The notes: generated by a model from the letters alone, not told the origin. A DNA stretch of 64,000 nt from Macrococcoides bohemicum (GCF_003259675.1 NZ_PZJG01000002.1:1-64000), one strand, 5' to 3'; positions 34,984 through 45,005 are shown, numbered from the stretch's first letter. Made by a program: numbers and translations.

Positions 34984-36288
34984 CTATAGAATTAATAAAT
35001 AAGGATTTTCAATATAATTGATTAGTGTTGATAAGAAATGAGCGCCATCTGCACCATCAATGATTTGATGGTCGATTGTTAAGCTGAGTGGTAAAGTTTT
35101 CGTTTCCTTCACTTCACCATCAACTAATTTTAATTCATTTTGCACTGATCCTACACCTAAAATACCTACTTCAGGTGCATTTAGCACTGGTGTGAAGTAT
35201 TCAATACCTGATGTTCCGATATTTGTAATCGTAAATGTACCACCACTCATCTTCTCGTTCTCTAAACTACCGTTTCTTGCTGCGTCAGATAGTTCGAAGA
35301 TCAGCGTTGCAATGTCACCGATAGATTTACTACCTGCATCATGAATTACCGGTACCATTAATCCATCGTCAAGCGATGTTGCAACACCAATATTCACTTC
35401 ATCATGCTTTGTTAAATTCCCCTCTTTATAAGTGCTGTTCATTTTCGGATCGTCTTTCAATGTTAATGCAACAGCTTTAGTAATTAATGCAGTAACAGTT
35501 ACTTTAATATCTAGTCCACTATTACCGACTTCTGTTTTAAGCTTTTTATTAAATTTAAATAATTTATCCGCGTTTGCTTTTTGATGTAATGTTAATTGCG
35601 CTGTCGTTTGTAAACTATTCATCATATTTGCTGCAATTGCACTACGCATCGGACTTAAGTTTTTCGGTGTAACAGATTTCTCGGCAACAGCTTTAATCTC
35701 CGCTTGAGCTGTTTGCTCAGTTTGCGCTTTAGCTGGTGCATTTTCAACATCGCGCTTTGTGATACGTCCGTTACCACCCGTACCTTTTATTTGCGAATAA
35801 TCTATACCATTCTCTTGTGCTATTTTCTTAGCAAGTGGTGTGATAAAGACTCTCTTACCAGATTGTTGAGATTGTTCAGTTGGATGCTCTTCTTCTTCAA
35901 TAGCATTTTCATTAATTTCCTTATCGTGAGTGCGCTCAAAGCTATCTGATTTCTCTGCAGCATCTTTAATTGCTTCACGTTCATCAGTTGGTTCACCTGA
36001 TTCACTAAGCGCTTCATCGTCTCCTGCCGGCTTATCACCAACCGAGTCACCTTCATCACCAACAAGCCCTATCTGCTCTCCAACTTTCGCAACGCCTCCT
36101 GACTCTACAGTGATTTCCAGTAACTGTCCATCAGCCGGAGATTCAACATCCATCGTTAATTTCTCAGAAGCAATCATACATACTGCTTCGCCTTTCTTAA
36201 CAGCATCTCCTACTGATTTGTACCATTCATCTATTGTACCTTCTGTCATGGTCATCCCTAGCTTCGGCATATCTATTCTTTTACTCAT
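34984..36288 (-). CDS. acoC: Acetoin dehydrogenase E2 (dihydrolipoamide acetyltransferase)
   Basis: A 434-residue E2 subunit. A lipoyl domain (residues 1-78) has Lys43 in ASEKLTMDVES. A long Glu/Asp/Ser-rich linker follows, then a peripheral subunit-binding domain (about 145-185, RVFITPLAKKIAQENGID) and the catalytic domain with HQIIDGADG (His407, Asp411). It transfers the acetyl group released from acetoin to CoA. It is the last gene of acoL-acoA-acoB-acoC. GAGGTG precedes the ATG. Confidence 0.92.
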   Translation of the reverse strand: MSKRIDMPKLGMTMTEGTIDEWYKSVGDAVKKGEAVCMIASEKLTMDVESPADGQLLEITVESGGVAKVGEQIGLVGDEGDSVGDKPAGDDEALSESGEPTDEREAIKDAAEKSDSFERTHDKEINENAIEEEEHPTEQSQQSGKRVFITPLAKKIAQENGIDYSQIKGTGGNGRITKRDVENAPAKAQTEQTAQAEIKAVAEKSVTPKNLSPMRSAIAANMMNSLQTTAQLTLHQKANADKLFKFNKKLKTEVGNSGLDIKVTVTALITKAVALTLKDDPKMNSTYKEGNLTKHDEVNIGVATSLDDGLMVPVIHDAGSKSIGDIATLIFELSDAARNGSLENEKMSGGTFTITNIGTSGIEYFTPVLNAPEVGILGVGSVQNELKLVDGEVKETKTLPLSLTIDHQIIDGADGAHFLSTLINYIENPYLLIL

Positions 36289-36304
36289 TTAACTTCACCT
36301 CGCA

Positions 36305-37327
36305 TTATTTTAAATCATCAATAATTTCTGCTGCTTCTTTAAGTACTCTATCTTTATTTGGAATGTAAAGTTTCTCAAGGTTCTCAGCAAAAGGTACAGG
36401 TGTATGTGGTGCAGTAATCACTTTTACCGGCCCATCTAAATAATCAAATGCTTTGTCACTAACAACAGCTGCAATAGAATGCCCTGTAGAACTTTGAGGG
36501 TTTGCTTCGTCTATTACAATTAGTCGATTTGTTTTCTCTACAGAATTCAATATTGTTTCCTGATCCCACGGTGCTACTGTTACTAAATCAATAACCTCAA
36601 CTGAAACGTCTTGGCCTTCTAATTCATCCGCTACTTCAAGTGCTACATGTACCATTTTACCAATCGCAACGATTGAAAGGTCTGTACCTTCTCTTACAAT
36701 TTTTGCTTTGCCTATTTCAACAGTATAATACTCTTCTGGTACTTCACCTTTCATACCATATAATGTTTTATCTTCAGAAAATACAACTAAGTTATCATCT
36801 TCAACTGCGGCAAGTAATAATCCTTTTGCATCATATGGGTTTGATGGTACAACTACTTTTATACCTGGAATTGCTCCGAACATACCATATAATGATTGAC
36901 TGTGCTGAGCGGCCGCTGAAGCACCTGCGCCATGCACGGTACGCATCGTCATAGGAATTTTTGCTTTACCACCAAACATGTAACGCATTTTTGAACCTTG
37001 GTTAAGTAATGCGTCTAGTGCATATCCAATGAAATCGTTGAACATTAATTCAACAATCGGTCTAAGTCCGGTTGCCGCGGCACCTACACCTGCACCAACA
37101 TAGTTTTGTTCGGCGATTGGTGTATCAATAACACGTTCACGACCATATTTACCTACAATACCTTTCGTTAAGCCGAACACGCCGCCCCACGCTTCATCTC
37201 CATCTAAATGCTCAATTGTATTACCACCAGCAACGTCTTCTCCCATTAAAATAACTGTTTCATCTTTCTCCATTGCCTGGTCGATTCCTTCAGTAACTGC
37301 TTGCATAAATGTGAGTTCTCTTGTCAT
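36305..37327 (-). CDS. acoB: Acetoin dehydrogenase E1 beta
   Basis: A 340-residue beta subunit of the thiamine-diphosphate E1, with MGEDVAGG, the RVIDTPIAEQNYVGAGVGAA stretch and the HSQSLYG loop conserved. It works with AcoA to cleave acetoin. AGGAGG precedes the ATG, and the gene is 12-16 bases from each neighbour. Confidence 0.92.
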   Translation of the reverse strand: MTRELTFMQAVTEGIDQAMEKDETVILMGEDVAGGNTIEHLDGDEAWGGVFGLTKGIVGKYGRERVIDTPIAEQNYVGAGVGAAATGLRPIVELMFNDFIGYALDALLNQGSKMRYMFGGKAKIPMTMRTVHGAGASAAAQHSQSLYGMFGAIPGIKVVVPSNPYDAKGLLLAAVEDDNLVVFSEDKTLYGMKGEVPEEYYTVEIGKAKIVREGTDLSIVAIGKMVHVALEVADELEGQDVSVEVIDLVTVAPWDQETILNSVEKTNRLIVIDEANPQSSTGHSIAAVVSDKAFDYLDGPVKVITAPHTPVPFAENLEKLYIPNKDRVLKEAAEIIDDLK

Positions 37328-37339
37328 TATTATTCCTCC

Positions 37340-38290
37340 TTAATCTGCATAGACATCTTCAAGTAATGAAGATTCATCTGGTAGTGGACTATTCTCTGCG
37401 AATTTAACCGCTTCTTCAACTAATGCTTTAGCATCATCTTCAATTTTTTTCGCTTCTTCTTCTGTCATCCAGCCTTCTTTTAATGCACGCTCTTTAAAGA
37501 TGACAATAGGATCTAAATCACGTAGTTCATCTTTATCTGATTTATAACTTTGCGCATCTCCTTCAAAGTGACCATAGTTACGATAAGTCTTACATTCAAT
37601 TAATGTCGGCCCTTCTCCAGCTTTTGCGCGTTTCACTGCTTCAATCATCACTTCGTTGACTGCAACAACATCTTTACCATCAACATGGTGACCTGGCATA
37701 TTATATGCTGAGGCACGTTCTGCAACAGTATCTGACGCTGAGGCATAGCTATGTGGTGTCGCCTCACCATATCCATTGTTTTCACAAATAAAGATTACAG
37801 GTAAATTTAGAATTGATGCGAAATTCAATCCTTCGTGGAAAGTACCTTCATTTGATGCACCATCTCCAAAGAAACATACTGCCACTGCATCTTGTTTCAA
37901 TGTTTTTATAGATAAACCCGCACCATTTGCAAGTGGGAATCCGGCACCAACGATACCGTTAGCACCGAGAATACCTTTCTCTACTTCGGCGATATGCATT
38001 GATCCACCCTTACCTTTATTCAAACCATCTTTACGACCATAGATTTCAGCCATCATTCCTAAAATATCGCACTCTTTAGCGATTGCATGACCATGCCCTC
38101 GGTGTGTACTTGTAATATAATCGGCATCATTTAATTCTGCACAAGCACCTACTGCTATCGCTTCTTCACCTGCATACAAGTGCACGAAACCAGGAATCGT
38201 TCCTGTTAAAAATATTCTGTGCACTTCATCTTCAAATTCACGAATTTCATTCATTTTCTTATAAATCCATAACACTTTTTCTTTTTCCAT
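37340..38290 (-). CDS. acoA: Acetoin dehydrogenase E1 alpha
   Basis: A 316-residue alpha subunit with the thiamine-diphosphate motif GDGASNEGTFHEGLNFASIL running to ENN. GKGGSMHI and RGHGHAIAK are the usual acetoin-type E1 stretches. Its length fits AcoA (pyruvate E1 alpha is about 370). The enzyme splits acetoin to acetaldehyde and acetyl-CoA in stationary phase. Confidence 0.92.
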   Translation of the reverse strand: MEKEKVLWIYKKMNEIREFEDEVHRIFLTGTIPGFVHLYAGEEAIAVGACAELNDADYITSTHRGHGHAIAKECDILGMMAEIYGRKDGLNKGKGGSMHIAEVEKGILGANGIVGAGFPLANGAGLSIKTLKQDAVAVCFFGDGASNEGTFHEGLNFASILNLPVIFICENNGYGEATPHSYASASDTVAERASAYNMPGHHVDGKDVVAVNEVMIEAVKRAKAGEGPTLIECKTYRNYGHFEGDAQSYKSDKDELRDLDPIVIFKERALKEGWMTEEEAKKIEDDAKALVEEAVKFAENSPLPDESSLLEDVYAD

Positions 38291-38306
38291 TTTGCGTTCC
38301 TCCCTT

Positions 38307-39662
38307 TTATGGCTGATGAATACTTAGACCAAAGTAATCTTCAGCACTTTCTCCAATTGATTCTGAAACTGTAGGATGTGCAAAGATTTGATGAGATAAT
38401 TCATCCATCGTACCTTCAGCATTTTTTACAGCTAAGATAGTACTTATGAGTTCTGTTGCATGCGCACCACAAATAACTGCACCGAGAATTTCACCGTATT
38501 TCTTTTCACTAATGACTTTTACAAATCCCGTAGAATCTCCATATGAAATTGCTTTACCGTTGCCAGCGAGGTTATAAGATGAAACTTTTACATCATAATC
38601 TTTTTTTGCTTGTTCTTCACTTAAGCCAAATGAAGCGATTTCAGGTGTTGTATACACACAACGTGGTACTTTTGTTTGATCTAATTTGCGCGGATTATTA
38701 TTAACTATATGATCAGCTGCAACAAATCCTTCGTGACTTGCAGCATGTGCAAGTTGATAACCTGGAATAATGTCACCAATGGCATAAATGTGTTTTTGTG
38801 AAGTTTGCATAAAATCATTTACTTCGATAAATTTATTATTTTCAGTGCGTTTTAGCCCTAATTTATCCGCAAGTTCTAAATTCGTTTTACGACCCGTTGC
38901 CACAAGTAATCTTTCAAATGAAATTGACTCTTTACCAACTTTGATTTTCCCATTTTCAATCGACTCAATTTTTGCATTTGTGATAATAGTGATACCTTCT
39001 TTTTTTAAATGTTTCTTCACGAGTTTACGGGCTTCTACATCCTCAGTCATTAAAATATCATCTGCCACTTCTACAAGCGTCACTTTCGTTCCAAGGGGTG
39101 CAAATGCTTGTGCCATTTCTACACCAATAACGCCTCCACCAATAATAACTAAAGACTTCGGTAATGCTTCCCAGCTAAAGATTGTATCTGTTGTGTCATA
39201 GTTAATATTATCAATGCCATCAATAGGCGGTATAAAAGGTTTCGAACCTGTTGCTAAAATAATATTTTGCGCTGAGATATTTCCATCGCTGTATGATATA
39301 TCATGCCCTTTAATCTCTGTAACGAAATCCTCAATCACTTCTACTCCATTTTTCTTCAGTAAATAACCGACACCATTCACAAGTTGTGACACAACCTCAT
39401 CTTTGTATGCCTTAACTTTTGAGTAATCAAGCTGTACATCTTCCGCTGAAATACCAAACTTTTCTGCTTGTTTTACGATTGACATCACTTCTGAAATTCT
39501 GAGCATTGCTTTTGAAGGTATACAACCTACGTTAAGACATGTTCCACCAAGACTTTCCCCTTCGAATAGAACTACGTTCTTTTTGTATTGTGCGAGACGT
39601 ATGGCAGTAACATAACCACCAGGACCTCCACCAATCACTGCAACATCGTAATTATATTTCAA
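38307..39662 (-). CDS. acoL: Dihydrolipoyl dehydrogenase, acetoin-complex E3
   Basis: A flavoprotein of about 451 residues with GGGPGGYVTAIRLAQ for FAD, the redox pair GGTCLNVGC, a second nucleotide motif IIGGGVIGVEMAQ and the C-terminal HAHPTVSE-like IFAHPTVSESIGE. It reoxidises the E2 lipoyl group with NAD. It is first in the aco operon. TTG at 39662 is preferred because AGAGG lies eight bases ahead; an ATG two codons earlier sits too close to that site. A near-consensus cre site lies about 45 bp upstream. Confidence 0.9.
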   Translation of the reverse strand: MKYNYDVAVIGGGPGGYVTAIRLAQYKKNVVLFEGESLGGTCLNVGCIPSKAMLRISEVMSIVKQAEKFGISAEDVQLDYSKVKAYKDEVVSQLVNGVGYLLKKNGVEVIEDFVTEIKGHDISYSDGNISAQNIILATGSKPFIPPIDGIDNINYDTTDTIFSWEALPKSLVIIGGGVIGVEMAQAFAPLGTKVTLVEVADDILMTEDVEARKLVKKHLKKEGITIITNAKIESIENGKIKVGKESISFERLLVATGRKTNLELADKLGLKRTENNKFIEVNDFMQTSQKHIYAIGDIIPGYQLAHAASHEGFVAADHIVNNNPRKLDQTKVPRCVYTTPEIASFGLSEEQAKKDYDVKVSSYNLAGNGKAISYGDSTGFVKVISEKKYGEILGAVICGAHATELISTILAVKNAEGTMDELSHQIFAHPTVSESIGESAEDYFGLSIHQP

Positions 39663-39707
39663 TATCATCACCTCTTCCTCTATTCACAATTTCATTTTAA
39701 CTCTAAT

Positions 39708-39721
39708 TGCAAACGTTTACA
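39708..39721 (-). promoter_or_regulatory. Probable cre site ahead of the aco operon
   Basis: On the minus strand TGTAAACGTTTGCA matches the cre consensus with one deviation. It suits CcpA repression of acetoin use while glucose is present. Confidence 0.7.
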
Positions 39722-39978
39722 ATTAATTTGTCAGAATATTTTGTATCTATTTTATGACGAAATATTCACAAGAAAAATTTTCAAAAATACAACTTAAATT
39801 TCATTTTCACAAAGTGTATATTAAGTAAATTCATTATCCATATAAAATGTTCTTTTTTCGATTTATACATTCAAAATAAATTAGTGTCTAATCAATAAAT
39901 TCTAGTCTCTATTTATAGTATCTAGTAATAATATATTTGTGAAAATTTATAAAAAGTGTGATATTTCTTACACAAAAA
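39722..39978. other. Very AT-rich upstream region of the aco operon
   Basis: I see no gene here. It presumably contains the aco promoter. I could not find a -12/-24 SigL-type promoter like the one Bacillus uses for aco, and no acoR gene is linked. Confidence 0.5.
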
Positions 39979-40006
39979 ATGCACCGTTCAAATTTGAACG
40001 GTGCAT
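39979..40006 (-). terminator. Terminator of the ars operon
   Basis: ATGCACCGTTCAAA pairs perfectly with TTTGAACGGTGCAT, preceded on the plus strand by six A (T run on the minus strand). Confidence 0.9.
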
Positions 40007-40017
40007 ATCCTATATAT

Positions 40018-40203
40018 TTATTCATCCTTAAATTTCAATCCCTGCTCATCCATATCCTCTCTTAAAATACGAATGGCTTTTGGGACAAATCCATGTAACT
40101 CCAGCAGTTCAGCTTCACTATATTTCGTAACATCTTCCATTGTCTTCACATTGATACTATTAAGGGCGCGCAGTGCTGGTTTGCTGATCTTTGGTAGATC
40201 CAT
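40018..40203 (-). CDS. Small helix-hairpin-helix protein in the ars operon
   Basis: A 61-residue protein (MDLPKISKPALRALNSINV and on) resembling the C-terminal domain of RNA polymerase alpha and other helix-hairpin-helix proteins; PALRALNSINVKTMEDV and LLELHGFVPKAIRIL form the two halves. ATG at 40203 follows the arsC stop by one base, with AGGTG inside the arsC end as its ribosome-binding site. A longer frame back to 40362 only reads arsC in another frame. Its part in arsenic resistance, if any, is unknown; DNA binding is possible. Confidence 0.7.
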   Translation of the reverse strand: MDLPKISKPALRALNSINVKTMEDVTKYSEAELLELHGFVPKAIRILREDMDEQGLKFKDE

Positions 40204-40204
40204 T

Positions 40205-40600
40205 TTATTCACCTGTTTTAGCAAAGTGTTTGATACGTGTTCCAATTTCATCACGTACTCGCTGAAATACTGACCAGTCTTGTCCAGCAGGATCTTCAAA
40301 TCCCCAATGCTCAGTACGTACATGTGGTGGTGTAACCGGACATACATCTTTTGCATGATCACATAGTGTTACAACTAAGTCTGCATTATTTAAGATGTCT
40401 TTATCAATAACATCTGATGTATGGTTTGAAATATCAATACCTACTTCTTTCATTGCTTCAATAGCTTTTGGGTTTACTCCGTGTGATTCAATTCCTGCAG
40501 AATATACATTCCATTCAGGTAAATATTCTTTTCCGAACCCTTCTGCCATCTGTGAACGGCAAGAATTTCCTGTACATAAAAAATAGATTGTTTTAGTCAT
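40205..40600 (-). CDS. arsC: Arsenate reductase, thioredoxin-coupled
   Basis: A 131-residue arsenate reductase of the pI258/low-molecular-weight phosphatase type. The P-loop CTGNSCRS holds nucleophile Cys9. The redox relay Cys80 and Cys87 ([10 protein letters not shown]) has the same spacing as Cys82/Cys89 in the plasmid enzyme. It reduces arsenate to arsenite for export. ATG at 40600 has AAGGAGA ahead; the longer frame is discarded. Confidence 0.95.
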   Translation of the reverse strand: MTKTIYFLCTGNSCRSQMAEGFGKEYLPEWNVYSAGIESHGVNPKAIEAMKEVGIDISNHTSDVIDKDILNNADLVVTLCDHAKDVCPVTPPHVRTEHWGFEDPAGQDWSVFQRVRDEIGTRIKHFAKTGE

Positions 40601-40613
40601 AATCATTCTCCTT

Positions 40614-41909
40614 TTATCCAAATAATCTCATTGATATATAAAGTCCTACAAGTGTCGCAAACAATACGGGAATTGTAATGACGATGCCTGTTTTAAAATA
40701 CGTTCCCCAAGAAATCTTTACACCTTTACCACTCAACACGTGTAACCAGAGTAACGTTGCAAGGCTTCCGATTGGCGTAATCTTAGGTCCTAAATCACAT
40801 CCGATAACGTTAGCGTATACTAAAGCATCTTGAAGCATCCCTGATGCCTGACTTTGTTTAATTGCGATTGAATCAATCAATACGGTTGGCATATTGTTCA
40901 TAATAGATGAGAGTATTGCTGATAAGAAGCCCATACCCATAATTGAACCAAATAAATTCGTTTGTGTAATATTATCGATTACACCTGCGAGTAAACTTGT
41001 CAGTCCTACATTCTTTAGCCCATATACGACAACATACATGCCGATTGAGAAGAAGACGATTGCCCACGGTGCACCTTTAATTACTTTGCCTGTGTTTACA
41101 GCTGGACTTTGTCTTGCGAATATAATAAAGATAAAAGCAATGAGTGATGCAATAATACTTACGGGGAAGTTAATAAAGTCACTCACTAAATATCCTATTA
41201 ATAGAATCGCCAGTACAATCCACGACATCTTAAATAATTTCATATCTTTAATTGCTGACTTCGGTTGACGTAACGTATCCTTATCATAAGTTGCTGGTAT
41301 ATTACGCTTAAAGTATAACCAGAGCACTGTGATACTTGCAATTAAACTGAATATGTTCGGTAGAAACATATGTTTTGCATATTCCATAAATGATAAATCA
41401 AAATAATCAGCTGATACGATGTTGACAAGGTTACTTACAACTAACGGTAAACTTGTTGTATCAGCGATAAATCCTGACGCAATAATAAAAGGAAAGACCA
41501 TCTTTTCGTTGAAGTTTAAGTTACGCACCATCGCCAGCACAATCGGTGTAAGAATTAAAGCTGCACCATCATTTGCGAAAAATGCTGCAACGATCGCACC
41601 TAATATGCATACGTAAACAAACATTTTAAAGGTATTCCCTTTTGCTAGATGCGTCATATGCAATGCTGCCCATTCAAAGAAACCTATTTCATCTAGTATG
41701 AGCGAGATTAATATCACTGCGATAAATGTAAATGTTGCATTCCAAACGATGTTCGTTACATCAATGACATCGTTGAAATCCACAACGCCAAAAATAAGAG
41801 CCAGTATGGCGCCACCTACAGCAGAATATCCAATTGAAAGATTCTTCGGCTGCCAGATGACCAATGTTAAAGTTATTAAGAATATTGCAATCGCAATGGC
41901 TGTTATCAT
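40614..41909 (-). CDS. arsB: Arsenite efflux permease ArsB
   Basis: A 431-residue integral membrane protein of the ArsB family, about twelve helices, with [18 protein letters not shown] and [13 protein letters not shown] as family marks. With ArsA it forms an ATP-driven arsenite/antimonite pump; alone it works on membrane potential. Its ATG overlaps the arsA stop (ATGA). Confidence 0.94.
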   Translation of the reverse strand: MITAIAIAIFLITLTLVIWQPKNLSIGYSAVGGAILALIFGVVDFNDVIDVTNIVWNATFTFIAVILISLILDEIGFFEWAALHMTHLAKGNTFKMFVYVCILGAIVAAFFANDGAALILTPIVLAMVRNLNFNEKMVFPFIIASGFIADTTSLPLVVSNLVNIVSADYFDLSFMEYAKHMFLPNIFSLIASITVLWLYFKRNIPATYDKDTLRQPKSAIKDMKLFKMSWIVLAILLIGYLVSDFINFPVSIIASLIAFIFIIFARQSPAVNTGKVIKGAPWAIVFFSIGMYVVVYGLKNVGLTSLLAGVIDNITQTNLFGSIMGMGFLSAILSSIMNNMPTVLIDSIAIKQSQASGMLQDALVYANVIGCDLGPKITPIGSLATLLWLHVLSGKGVKISWGTYFKTGIVITIPVLFATLVGLYISMRLFG

Positions 41910-43624
41910 ATTTCTGCTACCTCTTCTATATTGACATCATAAGGTTGTATCGCTACAAACGGCTGATGTGCTATTAGTTTATTGATTTGTTTACGTTCTT
42001 CCTGAATTTTGCTATCAAACATATCGTGCGTATCTGCTTGTGCAGCGATTGTATTATTTACGACCCACATACGCTGATTGATACCGGCGCGTTCTAAATC
42101 TACTTTCAAACGCTCTGCTTCTTTAATAGGCGTAGGTTCAGCGAGTGTCACAATGACCATTTCAGTTAAATCATTATTCGTTATACTCGGCAATAAATCT
42201 GATACAGAACTTGGTAGAACATTCGTGTTTCGTTCTACCTCTTTATGATAGCTTTGTGAAGCATCTAGCAGTAATAGTGTATGTCCAGTTGGTGCGGTGT
42301 CAATTACAACAATATCATGTGATTTGTCTGCAATAAAATCACTAAAAGCTCTGAAAAATGCTATTTCTTGAGTACAAGGACTTCGTAAGTCTTCTTTAAT
42401 ATAATCAATTTGATCTTGAGATAGATGTTCTGCAGCAGCTAATACTTCTGCTTCATACTCACGTAATGCTTCTACTTCATCAATATATTTCACTGTAACT
42501 CGGTCGTTTGATTCAGTATCATACCAAATATTTGCCGGGTCAGTAGTTGCCAATAAGACAGACTTATCCTGCCTAGCTAAGCGTTTCGCGATTATTTTGG
42601 CAATTGTTGTCTTACCTACACCACCTTTACCCATCGTAAAGATGAAACGTTTATTATCTTTAATCATTTTGTTAACGAGTTCATCTATTGAATACCCTTT
42701 ATCTAAAACAACACTTTCATGATTGTTGATTGAAGTGTCATCAGTGAACATTTGTTTCATCGCTTCAATCCCGAAAATATTAAACTGTTTCATGGGTACG
42801 TAATAGGTCGGCACTTGATTTAGAAAATCTTCAAATTGTTTTAGAACTGATTGTTCTTTATTCGCTTTTTGACGCGCGAGATTACTCGTTGGATTTTCGA
42901 TGATGCCATTAATAATAACCATGTCATTGGTAATATTTAAATCGCGTAATTCATCCATTGCACGTATTAATTCATGAATGCTGTGCTGATCACCACGAGC
43001 AACAAACATCATCGTTGTTAAACTGGTATCTTTCAATTTATTAACTGCTTCTAAGTATATTTGTTTGTTGTCCGATAAACCCGAAAGTTGTCCAAGACAC
43101 GATGCTTCATGCGTTGATGATTCAATAAATGAATACCATGCATCAGGCAGTTCGAGCATCCTTAACGTATGACCTGTCGGAGCTGTATCAAAGATAATAT
43201 GATCAAATTGTTCTGCATAATCTCTATTTGCCAGAAAGGCAGTAAACTCATTGAAAGCTGCAACTTCTACAGTACATGAACCACTTAATTGTTCTTCCAT
43301 GTTTTTTATCGCAAACTCTGGAAGGACTCCGATATATGGTTTGATGACAGATTGTTTGTATTTTTCAGCCGCTTCAATAGGTTCGAAGTTCGCTACATAT
43401 AAATTTTGTAATGATGGCACTTGAGTTAATTCGCTCGTTAAGTCCATTTCGAATATATCCTGCAAATTACTCGCAGGGTCTGTGCTAACGAGTGCCACTC
43501 GCTTGCCTTGTTCACTTAAATAGACAGCAAGCGCACTCGAAATTGATGTCTTACCGACACCACCCTTACCCGTAAAGAATAAATATTTTGTTAAAGATAT
43601 AGCATTTGGATTAAATTTTTGCAT
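41906..43624 (-). CDS. arsA: Arsenite-activated ATPase ArsA
   Basis: A 572-residue soluble ATPase with two homologous halves, each with a deviant Walker [10 protein letters not shown] (19-27) and GKGGVGKTT (about residue 333). [12 protein letters not shown] and [12 protein letters not shown] follow in each half. Cysteines near AEHLSQ...SPCTQEIAF and [11 protein letters not shown] are the likely metalloid ligands. It powers ArsB. GGAGTG precedes the ATG. Confidence 0.95.
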   Translation of the reverse strand: MQKFNPNAISLTKYLFFTGKGGVGKTSISSALAVYLSEQGKRVALVSTDPASNLQDIFEMDLTSELTQVPSLQNLYVANFEPIEAAEKYKQSVIKPYIGVLPEFAIKNMEEQLSGSCTVEVAAFNEFTAFLANRDYAEQFDHIIFDTAPTGHTLRMLELPDAWYSFIESSTHEASCLGQLSGLSDNKQIYLEAVNKLKDTSLTTMMFVARGDQHSIHELIRAMDELRDLNITNDMVIINGIIENPTSNLARQKANKEQSVLKQFEDFLNQVPTYYVPMKQFNIFGIEAMKQMFTDDTSINNHESVVLDKGYSIDELVNKMIKDNKRFIFTMGKGGVGKTTIAKIIAKRLARQDKSVLLATTDPANIWYDTESNDRVTVKYIDEVEALREYEAEVLAAAEHLSQDQIDYIKEDLRSPCTQEIAFFRAFSDFIADKSHDIVVIDTAPTGHTLLLLDASQSYHKEVERNTNVLPSSVSDLLPSITNNDLTEMVIVTLAEPTPIKEAERLKVDLERAGINQRMWVVNNTIAAQADTHDMFDSKIQEERKQINKLIAHQPFVAIQPYDVNIEEVAEI

Positions 43625-43636
43625 GATACTTCACTC

Positions 43637-43984
43637 CTAACAGCAGTTATCTCCAGGGGCACAACAGTTATTTTGTAAATCATGAACTACGATAATATCT
43701 AATACTTCATCTGTTGTCATATAGCTACCTGTTTTGACAACTTCGTCATTAATCATCGTGATTGGCATGATCGCTTCACCTTTATCTTTGATTAATGTCA
43801 TGATTGCTTCATGTCGCACAAAAGCATTCGGCGCGCTCGTTAAGTTGTAACGTAATACTTTAATTCCATTTTGTTTCATCTTTTCAATATCACCATTCAC
43901 TCGAATCAGTTCCTGATCAGGAGATGGGCCACATACACCTGAAGAACAACACATCGCTGGTTCAAATAATTTAATTTCTACCAT
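43637..43984 (-). CDS. arsD: ArsD arsenic metallochaperone
   Basis: A 115-residue ArsD with the As(III)-binding CCSSGVCG near the N-terminus and two C-terminal Cys pairs in NNCCAPGDNCC. It hands arsenite to ArsA. ATG at 43984 has GAGGAG ahead; the GTG upstream is too close to it. It lies next to arsR with the ribosome-binding site inside the arsR end. Confidence 0.93.
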   Translation of the reverse strand: MVEIKLFEPAMCCSSGVCGPSPDQELIRVNGDIEKMKQNGIKVLRYNLTSAPNAFVRHEAIMTLIKDKGEAIMPITMINDEVVKTGSYMTTDEVLDIIVVHDLQNNCCAPGDNCC

Positions 43985-43986
43985 AA

Positions 43987-44295
43987 TTAACACTCCTCAT
44001 TTGTTTTGCACACACAATTTTGATGTGGTACGAAGATTTGATTTTGTAAATTGACGATTTGCTCGATGACCTCTAAGTTGTTAGCATACATCACGTTCGT
44101 ACCCTCTTTCCAACTCGTTACGATACCGCTTTGTTTCAATTGTTTCATATGATGCGATAACGTCGGTTGCGAGAATTCAAAATGCTCTAAAATATCACAT
44201 GCACATAACGGACCACAGCTCAGTAAATCCACAATTTCCAGACGATTCTTATCCGATAATACTTTCAACAGCTTAGCCAAATATTCATAATCCAT
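43987..44295 (-). CDS. arsR: ArsR arsenical-responsive repressor
   Basis: A 102-residue SmtB/ArsR winged-helix repressor. The metal-sensing motif appears as GPLCACDILEHF (ELCVCDL-type), helix-turn-helix SQPTLSHHMKQLKQSGIV, and a Cys-rich tail CVCKTNEEC. It should repress the whole arsRDABC unit and leave DNA on binding As(III). The tail cysteines may form an extra site. Confidence 0.93.
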   Translation of the reverse strand: MDYEYLAKLLKVLSDKNRLEIVDLLSCGPLCACDILEHFEFSQPTLSHHMKQLKQSGIVTSWKEGTNVMYANNLEVIEQIVNLQNQIFVPHQNCVCKTNEEC

Positions 44296-44309
44296 CGTTT
44301 CACCTCTTT

Positions 44310-44371
44310 ATATAGATGGTTGTCTATATTCAAGTTTAGTATATATCGAATATAGATGATTGTCTATATTT
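44310..44371 (-). promoter_or_regulatory. ars promoter with two ArsR-type dyads
   Basis: On the minus strand: -35 TAGACA (44361-44366), 17-bp spacer, -10 TATACT (44338-44343). Two near-identical dyads, TATAGATGGTTGTCTATATT (44311-44330) and TATAGATGATTGTCTATATT (44351-44370), lie exactly 40 bp apart. One covers the -35 and the other the start of the transcript. Confidence 0.85.
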
Positions 44372-44385
44372 AAATTAAAAATAAA

Positions 44386-44410
44386 GAAGACTGCATTTTT
44401 TACAGTCTTC
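44386..44410 (-). terminator. Terminator of the two-component/ABC operon
   Basis: GAAGACTG (44386-44393) pairs with CAGTCTTC (44403-44410), overlapping the stop of the response-regulator gene. Confidence 0.65.
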
Positions 44411-45005
44411 AGTCTATAAATCCCAATTCTTTTGCCATCTTCCATGCAAGTACTCTGTTATCTGCTCCGAGTTTTTCTAAAATAATGCTCGTATAATTAC
44501 GGACGGTGCCATCACTCAAAAATAACTTTTGACTGATTTCTTTACTCGTCAATCCTTCTCCTATTAACTTTAATATCTCCTGTTCCTTATCAGTTAATGG
44601 ATTTTTAGTGAGCATTAATGGGAGTAGTTCCGGGCTATACTCTTTTTTTCCCTGCATGACAGAATGAATCGTCTCTGTAAGTTCATCTACTGAGCGTTCT
44701 TTTAATACATATGCGTCCACATCTAAATTTACAGCACGTTCAAAATAACCAGGGCGTTTAAATGTTGTGACTATAATTACTTTTACATCTAACTTTTGTT
44801 CTCGAATATAAGCTAGCACATCTAATCCACTCTGCTCAGGCATTTCAATATCAAGCAATGCAATATCAAATGAGTCATCAATAACATTGATTGCTTCTGC
44901 ACCATTAGAAACACTTACAATTTCATCAAACGTACCACTAATCACCAACAGTTTCTTCATTGCTTCACGTAACATACTTTGGTCTTCTGCATGTAGTAAT
45001 TTCAT
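44409..45005 (-). CDS. NarL/LuxR-type response regulator
   Basis: A 198-residue response regulator. The receiver has phospho-acceptor Asp52 in LLDIEMPEQ and a conserved Lys near 104. A GerE/LuxR helix-turn-helix follows (LTDKEQEILKLIGEGLTSKE and on, about residues 133-190). It overlaps the kinase gene by four bases. It is the last gene of the ABC-kinase-regulator operon and probably controls it. Confidence 0.9.
   Translation of the reverse strand: MKLLHAEDQSMLREAMKKLLVISGTFDEIVSVSNGAEAINVIDDSFDIALLDIEMPEQSGLDVLAYIREQKLDVKVIIVTTFKRPGYFERAVNLDVDAYVLKERSVDELTETIHSVMQGKKEYSPELLPLMLTKNPLTDKEQEILKLIGEGLTSKEISQKLFLSDGTVRNYTSIILEKLGADNRVLAWKMAKELGFID

Noticed and set aside
35930-36292. 120-codon plus-strand frame rich in Ser and Pro
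   Set aside because: Antisense of the acidic linker and lipoyl domain of acoC; no start signal.
40018-40362. A 114-residue version of the helix-hairpin-helix protein
   Set aside because: The first 53 residues read the arsC gene in another frame; the coupled start at 40203 explains the sequence better.
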